Shown here: in pieces, positions 1-10,200 of the stretch | How the letters are laid out: each line of letters starts with the position of its first letter | How positions within the stretch are numbered: position 1 is the first letter of the stretch | NCBI GenBank assembly: GCA_021734325.1 | Contig: JAIPJF010000007.1 | Coordinates: 1 to 64,000 of the forward strand | Direction: 5' to 3' | Origin: Fidelibacterota bacterium | Lineage (GTDB): Bacteria; Fidelibacterota; UBA8477; JABMPR01 | Length of the DNA: 64,000 nt | The notes under the pieces: model-generated | Seen by the model: only the letters and a program-made list of their open reading frames with translations | What the model was told of the DNA's origin: nothing | Database searches by the model: none | Translations under genes and position numbers: made by a program

Positions 1-300
1 GCGATTGTTTACCACGCTGAGATCAGTGTGACAGTAAGATCAGATGATGAACTACAGCTCCCTGGGAGCATGCGTCTGAATGACGCTTATCCCAACCCCT
101 TCAATCCACTGGTGAACCTTGGGTTCAGACTGGAGGAGGCAGCAGAGATCAGTTTGAGTATCTATGATGTCCAGGGCAGAGAGATAGCGACCATCGTGGA
201 GGGTTATTACTACTCCGGTAATTACTCATTCCAGTGGGATGGGTCAAGTTCACAGGGTGAGGTCATGGCCTCCGGTGTTTATCTGGTCCGACTGACTTCA
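1..300 (+). repeat. Long direct repeat, first copy (second copy 1781-2080)
   Basis: Bases 1-240 match 1781-2020 with only three mismatches (at 73, 174 and 211), and 1-300 matches 1781-2080 with about ten. After base 300 identity collapses: roughly 18 of the last 42 coding bases differ. The repeat covers the sorting domain of two adjacent paralogous genes. It points to recent duplication or gene conversion. Confidence 0.95.
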
Positions 301-342
301 GCCAACAATAATCAGATCCAGCGAGTAACACTCCTAAGATAG
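1..342 (+). CDS. T9SS-sorted secreted protein, C-terminal part only (cut by window edge)
   Basis: The reading frame is open from base 1, so the 5' part of the gene lies outside the window. The visible 113 codons encode the end of a fibronectin-III-like domain followed by a type A T9SS C-terminal sorting domain: the core NDAYPNPFNP, a strand with LSIYDVQGREIA, and a final GVYLVRL strand ending in a basic residue. Such domains direct proteins through the SprA translocon to the cell surface. The segment is nearly identical to the end of the next gene (bases 1781-2122), so this is a tandem paralogue. A GTG at 28 is in frame but only marks an internal Val. The function of the missing part is unknown. 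Confidence 0.85.
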   Translation, partial: AIVYHAEISVTVRSDDELQLPGSMRLNDAYPNPFNPLVNLGFRLEEAAEISLSIYDVQGREIATIVEGYYYSGNYSFQWDGSSSQGEVMASGVYLVRLTSANNNQIQRVTLLR

Positions 343-928
343 TTTTTCCCCGCTGATCCTTTTTAAGTCCCCTTTTTTATCAAAATATTTGGACCATAAA
401 CGGTTGGGAAATCCTGTTGGTAATTTTTCTGGTTCAGCAAACAATTTAAAGACATCTCGAATGCTTCCAGACTCAAAGGGGGAAAATCTCAAAACAATAA
501 TCGGCCTGAACATTAAGTAGACGTTAAATGCCTGATTATCAGCCTGTAAGAAGATACAGCTTAAGCGTAACTTAAAGCTTGCTATTTTAATCGATACTGA
601 TTAGCATTTAAGGTCATAGAGATTTGATTATTAACCTTTTGGATCTCTGAATGTCATAGTCTTGTAGTTTGGGGCTTCTGGCGGAGACAAATGGAGAGGT
701 CGTGCAGGGAATTATTATTTTGGGTGGTAAGTTAATATGCTACAAGATATTAGCTCTGTATTCCAGTGCCTCAATTGTGTTTTCTAGATGCTCCCCTAGC
801 GTTGAATGCCAATTACATGGCGACAATTTCAAACCAACTGGCAACAAAAATAATCAAAATCTGGATCATTTATATATTGATTTATTAATGATAATAATTA
901 CTATTAAATATAAATATGGAGTGATCGG
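343..928 (+). other. Long intergenic region between paralogues
   Basis: These 586 bases hold no convincing gene. The 3' half is AT-rich, especially 860-915, which fits the promoter region of the next gene, but I cannot name -35/-10 boxes with confidence. An imperfect hairpin (AGCTTAAG 558-565 with CTTAAAGCT 571-579, one bulged A) is the only dyad I noticed. The one open frame over 60 codons (669-932) has a poor start and no recognisable protein features. Confidence 0.5.
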
Positions 929-2122
929 GTGAGTATTAGGGGGTTCAAAAGTTACATCGGCTCTGTCTGTACAAAAAATGCAGTACGGATAACTGCTGTG
1001 TTAATTCTTATATCCTCAGGAACAGTCTTTTCAGCTACAAGATCGATCACATTTGCCAATCAGGCAAGTATTGCAGGCAGTATGGGTCCTGGCACCACAG
1101 AAAATGGGATGTTGGAATTCACATTACAGGAGGTAGGGAATGGCGGTGCTTCTTCCTGGACTGCTTTGACAGTTAGACTCACTGGGAATGTGACCAGCAC
1201 TCAGGTGACATCAGTATCCATCTGGAGAAACGCAGGAACATTAGGCTGGCTTGGAACAGGTGATGATACTTTCCTGGCTTCATCAACATTTTCAGGCTCC
1301 CAGCCAACTGTGACATCAACAATAACACTTTCAGAACGACCTCCATCGACGGCGACCTACTACTATGTGGTCTTTGATATCGCCAGTGGTACGACAGCAG
1401 CTGATCTTGCCGGAGCAGAAATAACGGCGAGTACGAGTTTTACAACCAATGGAACCTTTACAACGACGGGAGCAACCTTTCCTTTCACATCAGGTGATCA
1501 GAGCCTTCCCGTAGAGCTGGGCAGCTGGACAGCCACTTCAAGTGACGGCAGTGTTGAACTGCAATGGATCACTGAATCTGAGATCGAGAATCAGGGTTTC
1601 ATTATCGAGCGTAAGGCTGAGAATGACATAGACTATACCGAGATCGCCAGCTTTATCACTGATCCTGAACTACAGGGCCAGGGTTCCACCACAGAGCGGA
1701 CTATCTATGGCTTCACTGATAAGAATGTGAATGTGGGAGAGACCTATATCTACCGTTTGGCTGATGTGGATTATATCAGTGCGATTGTTTACCACGCTGA
1801 GATCAGTGTGACAGTAAGATCAGATGATGAACTACAGCTCCCTGGGAGCATGTGTCTGAATGACGCTTATCCCAACCCCTTCAATCCACTGGTGAACCTT
1901 GGGTTCAGACTGGAGGAGGCAGCAGAGATCAGTTTGAGTATCTATGATGTCCAAGGCAGAGAGATAGCGACCATCGTGGAGGGTTATTACCACTCCGGTA
2001 ATTACTCATTCCAGTGGGATGGAACAAGTTCACAGGGTGAGGTCATGGCCTCTGGTGTCTATCTGGTCAGACTGACTGCTGCCGACAACCACCAGACTCA
2101 GAAGATTACCATAGTACGCTAA
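929..2122 (+). CDS. Secreted protein with fibronectin-III-like domain and T9SS sorting domain
   Basis: A 397-residue exported protein of unknown role. It starts at GTG with a GGAG ribosome site seven bases upstream. A hydrophobic signal segment near residues 18-36 ends at VFSA. Residues about 35-190 form a Thr/Ser/Gly-rich beta region I do not recognise. Residues about 195-300 look like a fibronectin-III-type module of the kind common before sorting domains (SWTATSSDGSVELQW, then GFIIERK). The last 90 residues are a type A T9SS sorting domain with NDAYPNPFNP and IYDVQGREIA. The 3' end is almost identical to the preceding gene, so the pair arose by duplication. Expected location: cell surface or released. 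Confidence 0.8.
   Translation: MSIRGFKSYIGSVCTKNAVRITAVLILISSGTVFSATRSITFANQASIAGSMGPGTTENGMLEFTLQEVGNGGASSWTALTVRLTGNVTSTQVTSVSIWRNAGTLGWLGTGDDTFLASSTFSGSQPTVTSTITLSERPPSTATYYYVVFDIASGTTAADLAGAEITASTSFTTNGTFTTTGATFPFTSGDQSLPVELGSWTATSSDGSVELQWITESEIENQGFIIERKAENDIDYTEIASFITDPELQGQGSTTERTIYGFTDKNVNVGETYIYRLADVDYISAIVYHAEISVTVRSDDELQLPGSMCLNDAYPNPFNPLVNLGFRLEEAAEISLSIYDVQGREIATIVEGYYHSGNYSFQWDGTSSQGEVMASGVYLVRLTAADNHQTQKITIVR
1781..2080 (+). repeat. Long direct repeat, second copy
   Basis: Same sequence as bases 1-300, offset 1780, lying inside the 3' end of the 929-2122 gene. Of the three mismatches in the first 240 bases one is silent, one changes Arg to Cys and one Tyr to His. Confidence 0.95.
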
Positions 2123-2273
2123 TAAATTCTGTACGTTAGAATGTTTATTGGCTTATATTTGATCTATATCAAATAGGTTTCAAGGGGGGTCGCTAAGTGT
2201 GCTCCACGTCACAAAAATTTGCGCTAATTGTTATAAAATCCGTACAATATTCAACAACATTATGAGAGGGGAC

Positions 2274-5200
2274 ATGAAAATGAAGTCTTTGAAATTACAA
2301 TCATTGTTAATTCCAGCATTGCTGGTCATGCTCATGCTGCTAAGCCCGGCATGGCTGGTTGCATCCACAGATGGAACTCAGGCTGTGGCCAAGCTTAAGC
2401 AAATGCGAGCGTCACAGAATCTGGAAACAAAACTCGCCAACATGAAAGCGAATAGTATTGATGTTTCCTCCAAGAAGGCAGAGTCGCCAGCCCTTGAGTT
2501 CAGGCAATCACTCAGTGCACAGAAATCTCATCGGCTTCCTGATATTCAATCCAGCAGAACGGTTGATTTCCATGGCATTACACCGGTTTTTGATAAGTGG
2601 GATGGACTTGATCGATCTACCGAACCAGTCAGTTCCGTCATTCATGGTCAGGGAAAAATGACCTATGCCTCGCCAGATTCAATGTATTTCAATTTTCTAT
2701 CGGGTATGAATGGAATCGATACAACGGGTATGGATGTTGGATTGGCCATTGGAACGGGAATGATGTTCGGAAATGATGGAAGTTTTGTAAATGATTCAAG
2801 TCTGGTCATGTTCTACAGTGCTTCTGCGGCTCTGGATGAAATATCCATTGTGCCCACAATCGATGACCCCCAGATGTATTGGACTGGTATGAGCAACGAA
2901 GCGCTGGTTGGCAAGGTATATATTGTTTATACCCGCACTTCAAAATGTTACGTTAAACTCCTGATAACGTCTACTTCCGAAAGCTATCCGGATGAGCATA
3001 TTGCATTTGATTATATGATCCAGACAAACGGAAGCAATGATTTCAGTGATACTCAAACAGCCGTTCCACCTGAAATTTCTGTCAATGGTCGTGAAGCTGA
3101 TACCTTACTCATCGGATCTGAGCCCTATTTTTCAATCACAATGGATCAGGATAGATCCGGAACCCTGATCGTTTCCTGGGATCAAAACCATAATGGCGAA
3201 ACTGACGAAACGGATATTCCCATCGATGAATATCCATTCTCAGATAATGATATGCATGATTTGAATCGTGATGATGGCATTTTTGAATTCATTTATGACA
3301 ACCAGATGGCGGATGGTCTGAATTATGTCATTAATGACTTTGTATATACCGTTTATACCGATGACGGGATGGCTGATGCCGCAGTGACATATTTTACCTT
3401 CCCGACACCCTATCCTGTATCAGGTACTGTCCGTAATTCACTGACCAGTGATCCCATGGAAGGAATTGTCGTCTGGGGTGACTATGCCAGGAACGACAGC
3501 ATGATGGTTCCAACGCCTGAAGAGCAAGAAGGAGATCATCCATCAATGATTGCCATTACAGACATCGATGGACAATACACACTCTTCATGCCGGATTCCG
3601 GCCATGTTATCATTGGCTCCTGGGATCACCTCATGGTTACTGATGGTCTGATTCCAGAACCCAAACGCCATGAAATTGAACTTTTTACGCCCATGGGTGA
3701 TATCGATTTCACATACCGGGAACCACTTGCTCAGATCACAGGGCATGTGATGGACAAAGATGGAAGCCCTCTCTTCGATATTGGAGTCAGTGCCAGATTT
3801 GATGGTGGAGGGGATGATGGAGGCGGTGACTTTTTCGCCTATACAGATGAATCCGGATACTATGCAATCGGTGTTGATCCCGGCTGGTTCCGGGTTGAAT
3901 TAGAAGGTGAAGACCTCTACCCCGGATACATGGTACCTCAGGATCAGGGTCTCGAAGTAACTGAAGCAGGTCCAAACACTGTGGATTTCACCGTATGGAC
4001 ACCCAACAGTTGGATCAGTGGCTTTGTTCTACTGGATGAAATGCCACTTCCCGGTGCTGGAGTATGGGCGTGGAACATGGATTTCGGCTGGAATTTCGTC
4101 CAGAGCGATGGAATGGGCTTTTACGAAGTCCCCGTATTCAATCCGATAATGCCTACTGTCGAAGATTTTGCTGCAACAGGTTACGATCTCCATGTGCAAC
4201 TTGAAAATCTTCCCTCTCACGTGGTGCAGGTCTCGGAAAACTGGAATGTCGAGCCTGGGACAAGCAATGAGAATATTGTCCTTGTGACTGTAACAGGTGG
4301 TATTTACGGGACCTTTTTCAATACTGATAATAATGAACCCATCAGAGAACCCTGGAATGTCGGCATGGAGGCCCGTAATCTTGATAATGGCATGTCTTAC
4401 TGGGCCAATCCCAATGAATGGGATGGCGGTTATGAGCTCTGGCTACCCAATGGCCTTTACGAGATCACAGCCGGGGGCATGAACTGGTACGGGCCCGAAC
4501 CAGACACTCTGGTCATTGATGGCAGCATGATGACTTATGATATCTGGCTCAGTCCGGTTCAGTTTGAAGGCATTTTTGAAGGTCGCGTTTGGGATCTGGA
4601 AACCCAGACCATTATTGCCAACGCAGATGTGTCGATAGGAAACGAGTTCTGGGGTGATTGGACCATGACAGATGCGGAAGGTCGATTCAGCTTTAATCTG
4701 CCAAATGGTCATTACTACTATTATGTATGGGCTCCAGGGTACCTCGACTTCAATGGTGAGGTTGATATCAACAATAATCAGGTCTTTCATCGAATTGAAC
4801 TGCAGGAATTCATTGTTGATGGTGCGATCACCGGTATGGTCTTCGACGATTCGTCAATACCACTTGGCACTGGATTCGAAAGGGTAGCCGTGGTCGATGC
4901 CAATGTGTGGATATATAATTCCACCCTGGATATCGGTTTTTGGACTATGACAGATTCCAATGGAAATTACTGGTTCGACCTGCCCAATGGCATCTATGAA
5001 ATCTACGTTGAACATCCAGCATATTTACCATATGAGGATTATGGTCTATGGGTTTCCAGCGATACCCTGTATTATGATGTGCCGCTTGCTACTGCTGATG
5101 GCGCGATCTCAGGACGGGTTTATGATGATACAAACAATGAACCGATCTGGGATGCCGGAATTTGGGTGACAAATAAGGAAAGTATGGATAGCCTGAATTT

Positions 5201-6296
5201 CATGAGCTATTGGACCGGAGTCGACGACAGCGGATATTTCCATATTCCTCTGATGAATGGTAGCTACGAAGTACATGTAGATGCTTATGGTTATGAACAC
5301 GTTTATATAGCTGATGTTTTCGTGGAATACAATAATGTATTCCTGCCTATTCCCATGACCAAGAGGGAATTCCTCGGTCCCAATATTCATTATATCATGG
5401 ATCAGCCAAATGATCAGGGACGTTGGGTGCGTATGGAATTTGGCCCCGATGCAGAGAATATTCAAGAATACATGGCCTACAGTGTCTGGCGTTTGAGTCA
5501 GACTCAAATGGGTCCCATGTATGATTTCATTGCCTATGTCCCGAATAAGAACTTACCGTTCTACAATCTGGTAGCTCCAACCCTGGTAGATTCTAATGCC
5601 TTCAATGCAGGTGAATCCTGGAGGTATGAGACTGAATTCATGGTCACAGGACACTATGATAACTGGAATTACATTGACGGTGGTCCCCATAGGGGATGGT
5701 CAGTTGACAATATTCATCCTGGTGTTCCATCCGGGCTCACGCTGATTGGAGCCGGCGACAATTACAATGAACTGCAATGGGAAGCCAGTACGGATGCTGA
5801 TTTCCAGTACTTTGAGCTCTATCGTTCTGAAACCGGTGATTTTACAGGTCTCGCACCCATAGCGCAACTGGCTGAATTGGGGTACAGGGATGGAAACATA
5901 ACCACTGGACAGAGTTATCATTATATGTTAAAAGCGGTAGACGCTAATGGAAATGTGAGCGATGGCTCAATGGTTCTTACCACGATAGTGTCAGTTGAAG
6001 CTGGTGACCAATTACCAACAGAATATAGCCTGGACCAGAACTATCCGAATCCCTTCAACCCGAGCACAACCATTCGCTTTGGCTTGCCCGAGGCTGCCTA
6101 TGTGACTCTGGATATTTACAACATCCTCGGCCAGAAGGTTCGGACGCTGACTGATTCCAATATGCCTGCCGGGTACATCAACATCACCTGGGATGGCTTG
6201 GACCAGCATGGCAATATTGTGAGTAGTGGAACGTATATTTATCGTTTACAAACCAAGGATCACAGGTTTGCCAAAAAAATGATATTCATGAAATAA
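2274..6296 (+). CDS. Large surface protein: seven carboxypeptidase-regulatory-like repeats, FN3, T9SS sorting domain
   Basis: A 1340-residue secreted protein. The ATG at 2274 is chosen because it follows GAGAGG (2264-2269) and opens directly into a signal peptide (two Lys pairs, then a Leu/Met-rich core ending PAWLVAS). An upstream GTG at 2199 would add 25 unlikely residues. After an N-terminal domain come about seven tandem beta-sandwich repeats of the carboxypeptidase-regulatory / Cna-B type, each opening like SGTVRN, TGHVMD, SGFVLL, YGTFFN, EGRVWD, TGMVFD, SGRVYD and carrying a D.(D/E)G.Y turn. A fibronectin-III domain (about residues 1145-1235) precedes the terminal sorting domain with QNYPNPFNPSTTIRF and IYNILGQKVRTL. 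It is likely a long adhesive or structural stalk on the surface; ligand unknown. A strong terminator follows. Confidence 0.85.
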   Translation: MKMKSLKLQSLLIPALLVMLMLLSPAWLVASTDGTQAVAKLKQMRASQNLETKLANMKANSIDVSSKKAESPALEFRQSLSAQKSHRLPDIQSSRTVDFHGITPVFDKWDGLDRSTEPVSSVIHGQGKMTYASPDSMYFNFLSGMNGIDTTGMDVGLAIGTGMMFGNDGSFVNDSSLVMFYSASAALDEISIVPTIDDPQMYWTGMSNEALVGKVYIVYTRTSKCYVKLLITSTSESYPDEHIAFDYMIQTNGSNDFSDTQTAVPPEISVNGREADTLLIGSEPYFSITMDQDRSGTLIVSWDQNHNGETDETDIPIDEYPFSDNDMHDLNRDDGIFEFIYDNQMADGLNYVINDFVYTVYTDDGMADAAVTYFTFPTPYPVSGTVRNSLTSDPMEGIVVWGDYARNDSMMVPTPEEQEGDHPSMIAITDIDGQYTLFMPDSGHVIIGSWDHLMVTDGLIPEPKRHEIELFTPMGDIDFTYREPLAQITGHVMDKDGSPLFDIGVSARFDGGGDDGGGDFFAYTDESGYYAIGVDPGWFRVELEGEDLYPGYMVPQDQGLEVTEAGPNTVDFTVWTPNSWISGFVLLDEMPLPGAGVWAWNMDFGWNFVQSDGMGFYEVPVFNPIMPTVEDFAATGYDLHVQLENLPSHVVQVSENWNVEPGTSNENIVLVTVTGGIYGTFFNTDNNEPIREPWNVGMEARNLDNGMSYWANPNEWDGGYELWLPNGLYEITAGGMNWYGPEPDTLVIDGSMMTYDIWLSPVQFEGIFEGRVWDLETQTIIANADVSIGNEFWGDWTMTDAEGRFSFNLPNGHYYYYVWAPGYLDFNGEVDINNNQVFHRIELQEFIVDGAITGMVFDDSSIPLGTGFERVAVVDANVWIYNSTLDIGFWTMTDSNGNYWFDLPNGIYEIYVEHPAYLPYEDYGLWVSSDTLYYDVPLATADGAISGRVYDDTNNEPIWDAGIWVTNKESMDSLNFMSYWTGVDDSGYFHIPLMNGSYEVHVDAYGYEHVYIADVFVEYNNVFLPIPMTKREFLGPNIHYIMDQPNDQGRWVRMEFGPDAENIQEYMAYSVWRLSQTQMGPMYDFIAYVPNKNLPFYNLVAPTLVDSNAFNAGESWRYETEFMVTGHYDNWNYIDGGPHRGWSVDNIHPGVPSGLTLIGAGDNYNELQWEASTDADFQYFELYRSETGDFTGLAPIAQLAELGYRDGNITTGQSYHYMLKAVDANGNVSDGSMVLTTIVSVEAGDQLPTEYSLDQNYPNPFNPSTTIRFGLPEAAYVTLDIYNILGQKVRTLTDSNMPAGYINITWDGLDQHGNIVSSGTYIYRLQTKDHRFAKKMIFMK

Positions 6297-6336
6297 GTAT
6301 CATATTTGGTTGACCTGTCTCAACCGACTACATCGG

Positions 6337-6370
6337 AAAGGCGAAGATTAGTATCTTCGCCTTTCTTTTT
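6337..6370 (+). terminator. Rho-independent terminator
   Basis: A perfect 11-bp stem (AAAGGCGAAGA 6337-6347 with TCTTCGCCTTT 6354-6364), a 6-nt loop TTAGTA, then CTTTTT. It lies 40 bases after the stop of the large surface protein gene and separates it from rdgB. Confidence 0.92.
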
Positions 6371-6456
6371 AAGTATCATTCGTATCCTGATTTCGGGAAA
6401 TGGAAAGCAGTTTTGCTTGTTGGAATGAAATAATTTTGAGGGTCTTAATCATTGAC

Positions 6457-6563
6457 TGAGGAAGACCTCACGTATATTTTTGGCTGCTCTAAAATCATTC
6501 CCATGATTTTGGGAATGAAATTTAGGTGATAGATGATCACCTGCAGGGAACAAAACTCTGTTC
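6457..6563 (+). promoter_or_regulatory. Run of four short hairpins upstream of rdgB
   Basis: Four consecutive perfect inverted repeats: TGAGG/CCTCA (6457-6470, loop AAGA), TCATTCCC/GGGAATGA (6495-6518, 8-nt loop), AGGTGAT/ATCACCT (6524-6542, 5-nt loop) and GAACA/TGTTC (6548-6563). None has a T-tract. They end 18 bases before the rdgB start codon, so they could form a structured leader or operator sites. The role is unknown and could be chance. Confidence 0.3.
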
Positions 6564-6581
6564 AAACGGTAAATTGGAAAC

Positions 6582-7193
6582 ATGAAAATACTATTGGCCA
6601 CACAAAATAAACACAAGGTAGATGAGATATCCCGTCTGCTGAAGCCGTACGCGATTGATGTAGCCTCTCTGCTTGATTATCCTGAGCTAGGCGAGATCGT
6701 CGAGGATGGCGATTCTCTGGAGGCCAATGCACTTATCAAGGCAAAAGCCGGCTATACTCATTGTGGTCTCCCCACCCTCTCTGATGATACAGGACTTTTT
6801 GTTGATGCACTCGATGGCGCACCCGGTATTTATGCTGCTCGCTATGCTGGAGAGCAGGCAACCTATGATGATAATGTTGAAAAGATGCTCGGTGCAATGA
6901 AAACAGTACCTGAAGGAAAACGTCAGGCACAATTTCAAACGGTAGCCGTCTTCTATGATGGCAAGACGAGTATCTCTGCTGCAGGGGTTGTTGAGGGAAA
7001 CATTTCGCTCTCCAGGCAGGGTAATTCCGGTTTTGGATATGATCCCATCTTCATTGTCGATGACACTCAGAAAACCTATGCCCAGATGGACATATCTGAA
7101 AAGAACCGACTGAGCCATCGAAAAAGGGCTTTTGAATCCCTTCTTATAAAATTAAACCACACACATCAGGCTTTTAAAGTGGGGCTGCGATAA
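6582..7193 (+). CDS. rdgB: Non-canonical purine NTP pyrophosphatase (RdgB/HAM1)
   Basis: A 203-residue cytosolic house-cleaning enzyme of the HAM1/ITPase family, expected to hydrolyse dITP, ITP and XTP to monophosphates so they are not built into DNA or RNA. Family marks are all present: the N-terminal LLATQNKHKVDE nucleotide-binding start, the SDDTGLFVDALDGAPGIYAA core with acidic metal ligands, GYDPIF, and SEKNRLSHRKRA near the end. Length is normal for the family. It is preceded by a terminator and a hairpin-rich leader, and followed after 63 bases by sprA. Identification is firm; the link to sprA is probably positional only. Confidence 0.96.
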   Translation: MKILLATQNKHKVDEISRLLKPYAIDVASLLDYPELGEIVEDGDSLEANALIKAKAGYTHCGLPTLSDDTGLFVDALDGAPGIYAARYAGEQATYDDNVEKMLGAMKTVPEGKRQAQFQTVAVFYDGKTSISAAGVVEGNISLSRQGNSGFGYDPIFIVDDTQKTYAQMDISEKNRLSHRKRAFESLLIKLNHTHQAFKVGLR

Positions 7194-7256
7194 GAATCTA
7201 GGCTAATCTTTCCTTTCATCCTAAATGGATACAAATCTGGACTTGATATAACCAAC

Positions 7257-10200
7257 GTGAGAACGATTGTACTAAATATATTATCCTTAATTTTGCTCTG
7301 GGCACCTTCATTTGCCCAGGATGATGGCGCGCCTGCAATTGGAGTCAATTTTCCCGTAAAGGCAAAGCTTAAACAGCCTTCAAGCAGCCCCATATTCGAG
7401 CAGGAGAACCTGGGATTATATTTTCATGACAGTACGCTCATCATGGCGTCACCCATGGCGTCACCGAAGTTTATAAAACCATCGGTGCAAATGGATAGTA
7501 CGGCGACCTATTTCATCTTTTCCCAAAGGATGGATGGCACGGCAATCGGTATTCCCACGGTCATTGCCATAGATGCGTATGTTCAAATGAAATTGGTTCA
7601 AAATCAAAAGAAATTGTTCAGGAAAATTGCCACTGGCCACCTGCAGGCAGAGGAGGAAAGTAGCTCACAGTCGTTTGAACTCATTGGTGCAGACATCGCC
7701 GGTCAGCGTGTCTCCCTGAGGGTCAGGGGCAACGTGAATATTACGGGAAAACTGCGAAACGAAGATCGCTCAAAAACCACCAATGTAAACAATCAGAACC
7801 AATCCAATACTTTTCAGATCGAACAAAAGCAGGCGTTCAAGATAGAGGGGAAAATTGGCGATCGGATCAGCATTCAGGTAGATCAGGACAGTGAACGGGA
7901 CTTTGATTTCGAGAACAATATGGAGATCTACTACAACGGAAATGAAGATGAGATTATTCAGAGAATAGAAGCTGGTAACATTTCTCTTAATCTTCCCGGA
8001 ACAAAACTGGCCATGTTCTCCGGTCAAAATAATGGACTATTCGGTCTCAAAGCCCTGGCAAAGGTCGGACCGGTGGATATTACGGCGATTGCTTCCCTTG
8101 AAAGAGGTCGCAAAGAAAAGCTGTCTCTCAGTGGAAACTCCGAGTCTTCTGAAGTTACCATAGAGGATTATAACCGCCGAAGAAACACCTATTTTTATAT
8201 CAATAAATTCTACCGGAGAAAAGCTTATCCCCTCAACGCAGGGAGCTATATCCGCAGCAACCGCAGGATCAAATCAATCAAGGTCTATAAGTATACCAAC
8301 TACGCCCAGGATGACGAGAATAGCTATTTTGCCAAGATATACAACTATCCAGAAACCGATTCAACTGAAGTCACCAGTCGACGGGTGATCCAGCTGGTTC
8401 AAAATGAGGATTTTTACCTGGAGGAAGATCTGGGATTCATCCGGATGAGTTCTCCTGTCCAGGACAATGAAGTACTGGCTATCGCCTACGCTGATACATT
8501 CGATTTTGACAACGCCAGCAGTGAGTACAATCTGGCTGTCCCGGAGTATGATCTTTCGGGTGCTCCAGTACCCTATTATCAGGAGGGGAGTGATGTTGCC
8601 CTTGGAATTCCAGGTATCGCAGATACTCTCACCCTGAAGATGATCAAACCCGACAACGCTTTACCCGGGGATCCATCGTGGGACCTCGAATGGAAGAATG
8701 TATTCTACTTGAAATCAACGGGTATTAATACGGATGGTTTTGATCTGAAGATGAAACGCAGTCTGGGTGGAGATGAATCTGAATTGGCAGAGGACGGAAC
8801 CCCCTTTCTGCAACTATTTGGACTGGATCAAAAAGGAGTGGGAGCCGAACTCCAGCCGGATGGTGTGATCGACCTTGACTATGAGAATATACTGAATCTG
8901 AGGAATGGTGAATTGATCTTCCCCTTTCACTATCCATTTATGGATTCAGCCAAGGTTGAAGGTCAGCCGGCCTGGATGACCGATGCGCGGGGATTACCAC
9001 TTGGAAATGGTGGCAACCCAAATCTGGTTAAATATCCTGATTATCAGAGTACATCGTTTTATACAAATGCGGTACAAACATCAGATTATAGCAAGGACAG
9101 TAAATTCAGACTCTATGTCAGTTATGCCAATCAAAGCTCAACCTTTAATCTGGGGTTTAATGTCATCGAAGGATCTGAGGAGGTCACCCTGAATGGGGTG
9201 CTTCTTGAGCGTGGCGCCTCAAAGGACTATACCATTGATTATTTTACTGGCCAGTTGTTGATACTGAATGAATCAGCCTTGGCTCCAGGTGCAAATCTTG
9301 ATATCAAATATGAGCTGAATGAATTTTTCCAGCTTGACAAGAAGGTCATACTTGGTACCAGGGCAGAGATAAAATTTGGCGAGAATAAGAATTCATTCAT
9401 CGGGTTAAGCGCTATCTATTTTTCCAAGAGCAGTATTGACGAGAAGGTCCGTGTCGGTAAAGAACCCATGGAAAACTTCATTTGGGATTTGAACACAAAA
9501 ATTACCAGAGAATTGCCATGGTTGACCAGAGGGCTTGACTGGATGCCCCTCCTCAAAACAGATGCTCAGTCAAGCATAACACTTAGTGGTGAAATTGCCC
9601 AGGTTATTCCCAATCCAAACACCTCTGAGCAGAAAGCACTGGGAGATGTGGGTGTGGCCTATCTCGATGATTTTGAAGGTAGTCGTCGCGAAGCCCAGCT
9701 AAGTATCATCAGAGGTGGCTGGGGTCTGGCCTCTGTACCTGCTGATGGAAGCGGCAGAAGTAATAGAGAACGTGCGTATACCTACTGGTACAATCCATAT
9801 AATCGTATTCTTACCAACCAGATTTGGCCCAACAAGGAGACCAGCGCACAGGCTCAGAATGATGTGACGGATATTCTGTGGCTGAAAGTCATACCTGACT
9901 CATCATTCTCCGTCCAGGCAGGTGAAGCACCAGGAGAAGCCTGGGGAGGTATCATGCGTGCGCTCTCCTCTGGTTATTATGATCAGAGCGAATCCAAATT
10001 CCTTGAATTATGGGTTCGAGGTGATCAGGGTCGACTCCATCTCGATCTGGGGAGCATAAGTGAGGACCAACAGGACAAGGATCAAAAATGGACGGTGAAT
10101 ATACTGGAGCAAAATGTTGTCAAGGGGTATGGCAGCAAACCTGATACAGAGGATATCCCCTCCCAGGCATTCCCATCTGGTGACGGATTTGTCGTTGAAG

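Noticed and set aside
558-579. Terminator or sRNA hairpin in the long left gap
   Set aside because: Stem is imperfect and AT-rich, with no T-tract.
669-932. 87-codon open frame before the 929 gene
   Set aside because: TTG start without a ribosome site, no signal or domain features, AT-rich promoter-like sequence, and it overlaps the real gene start.
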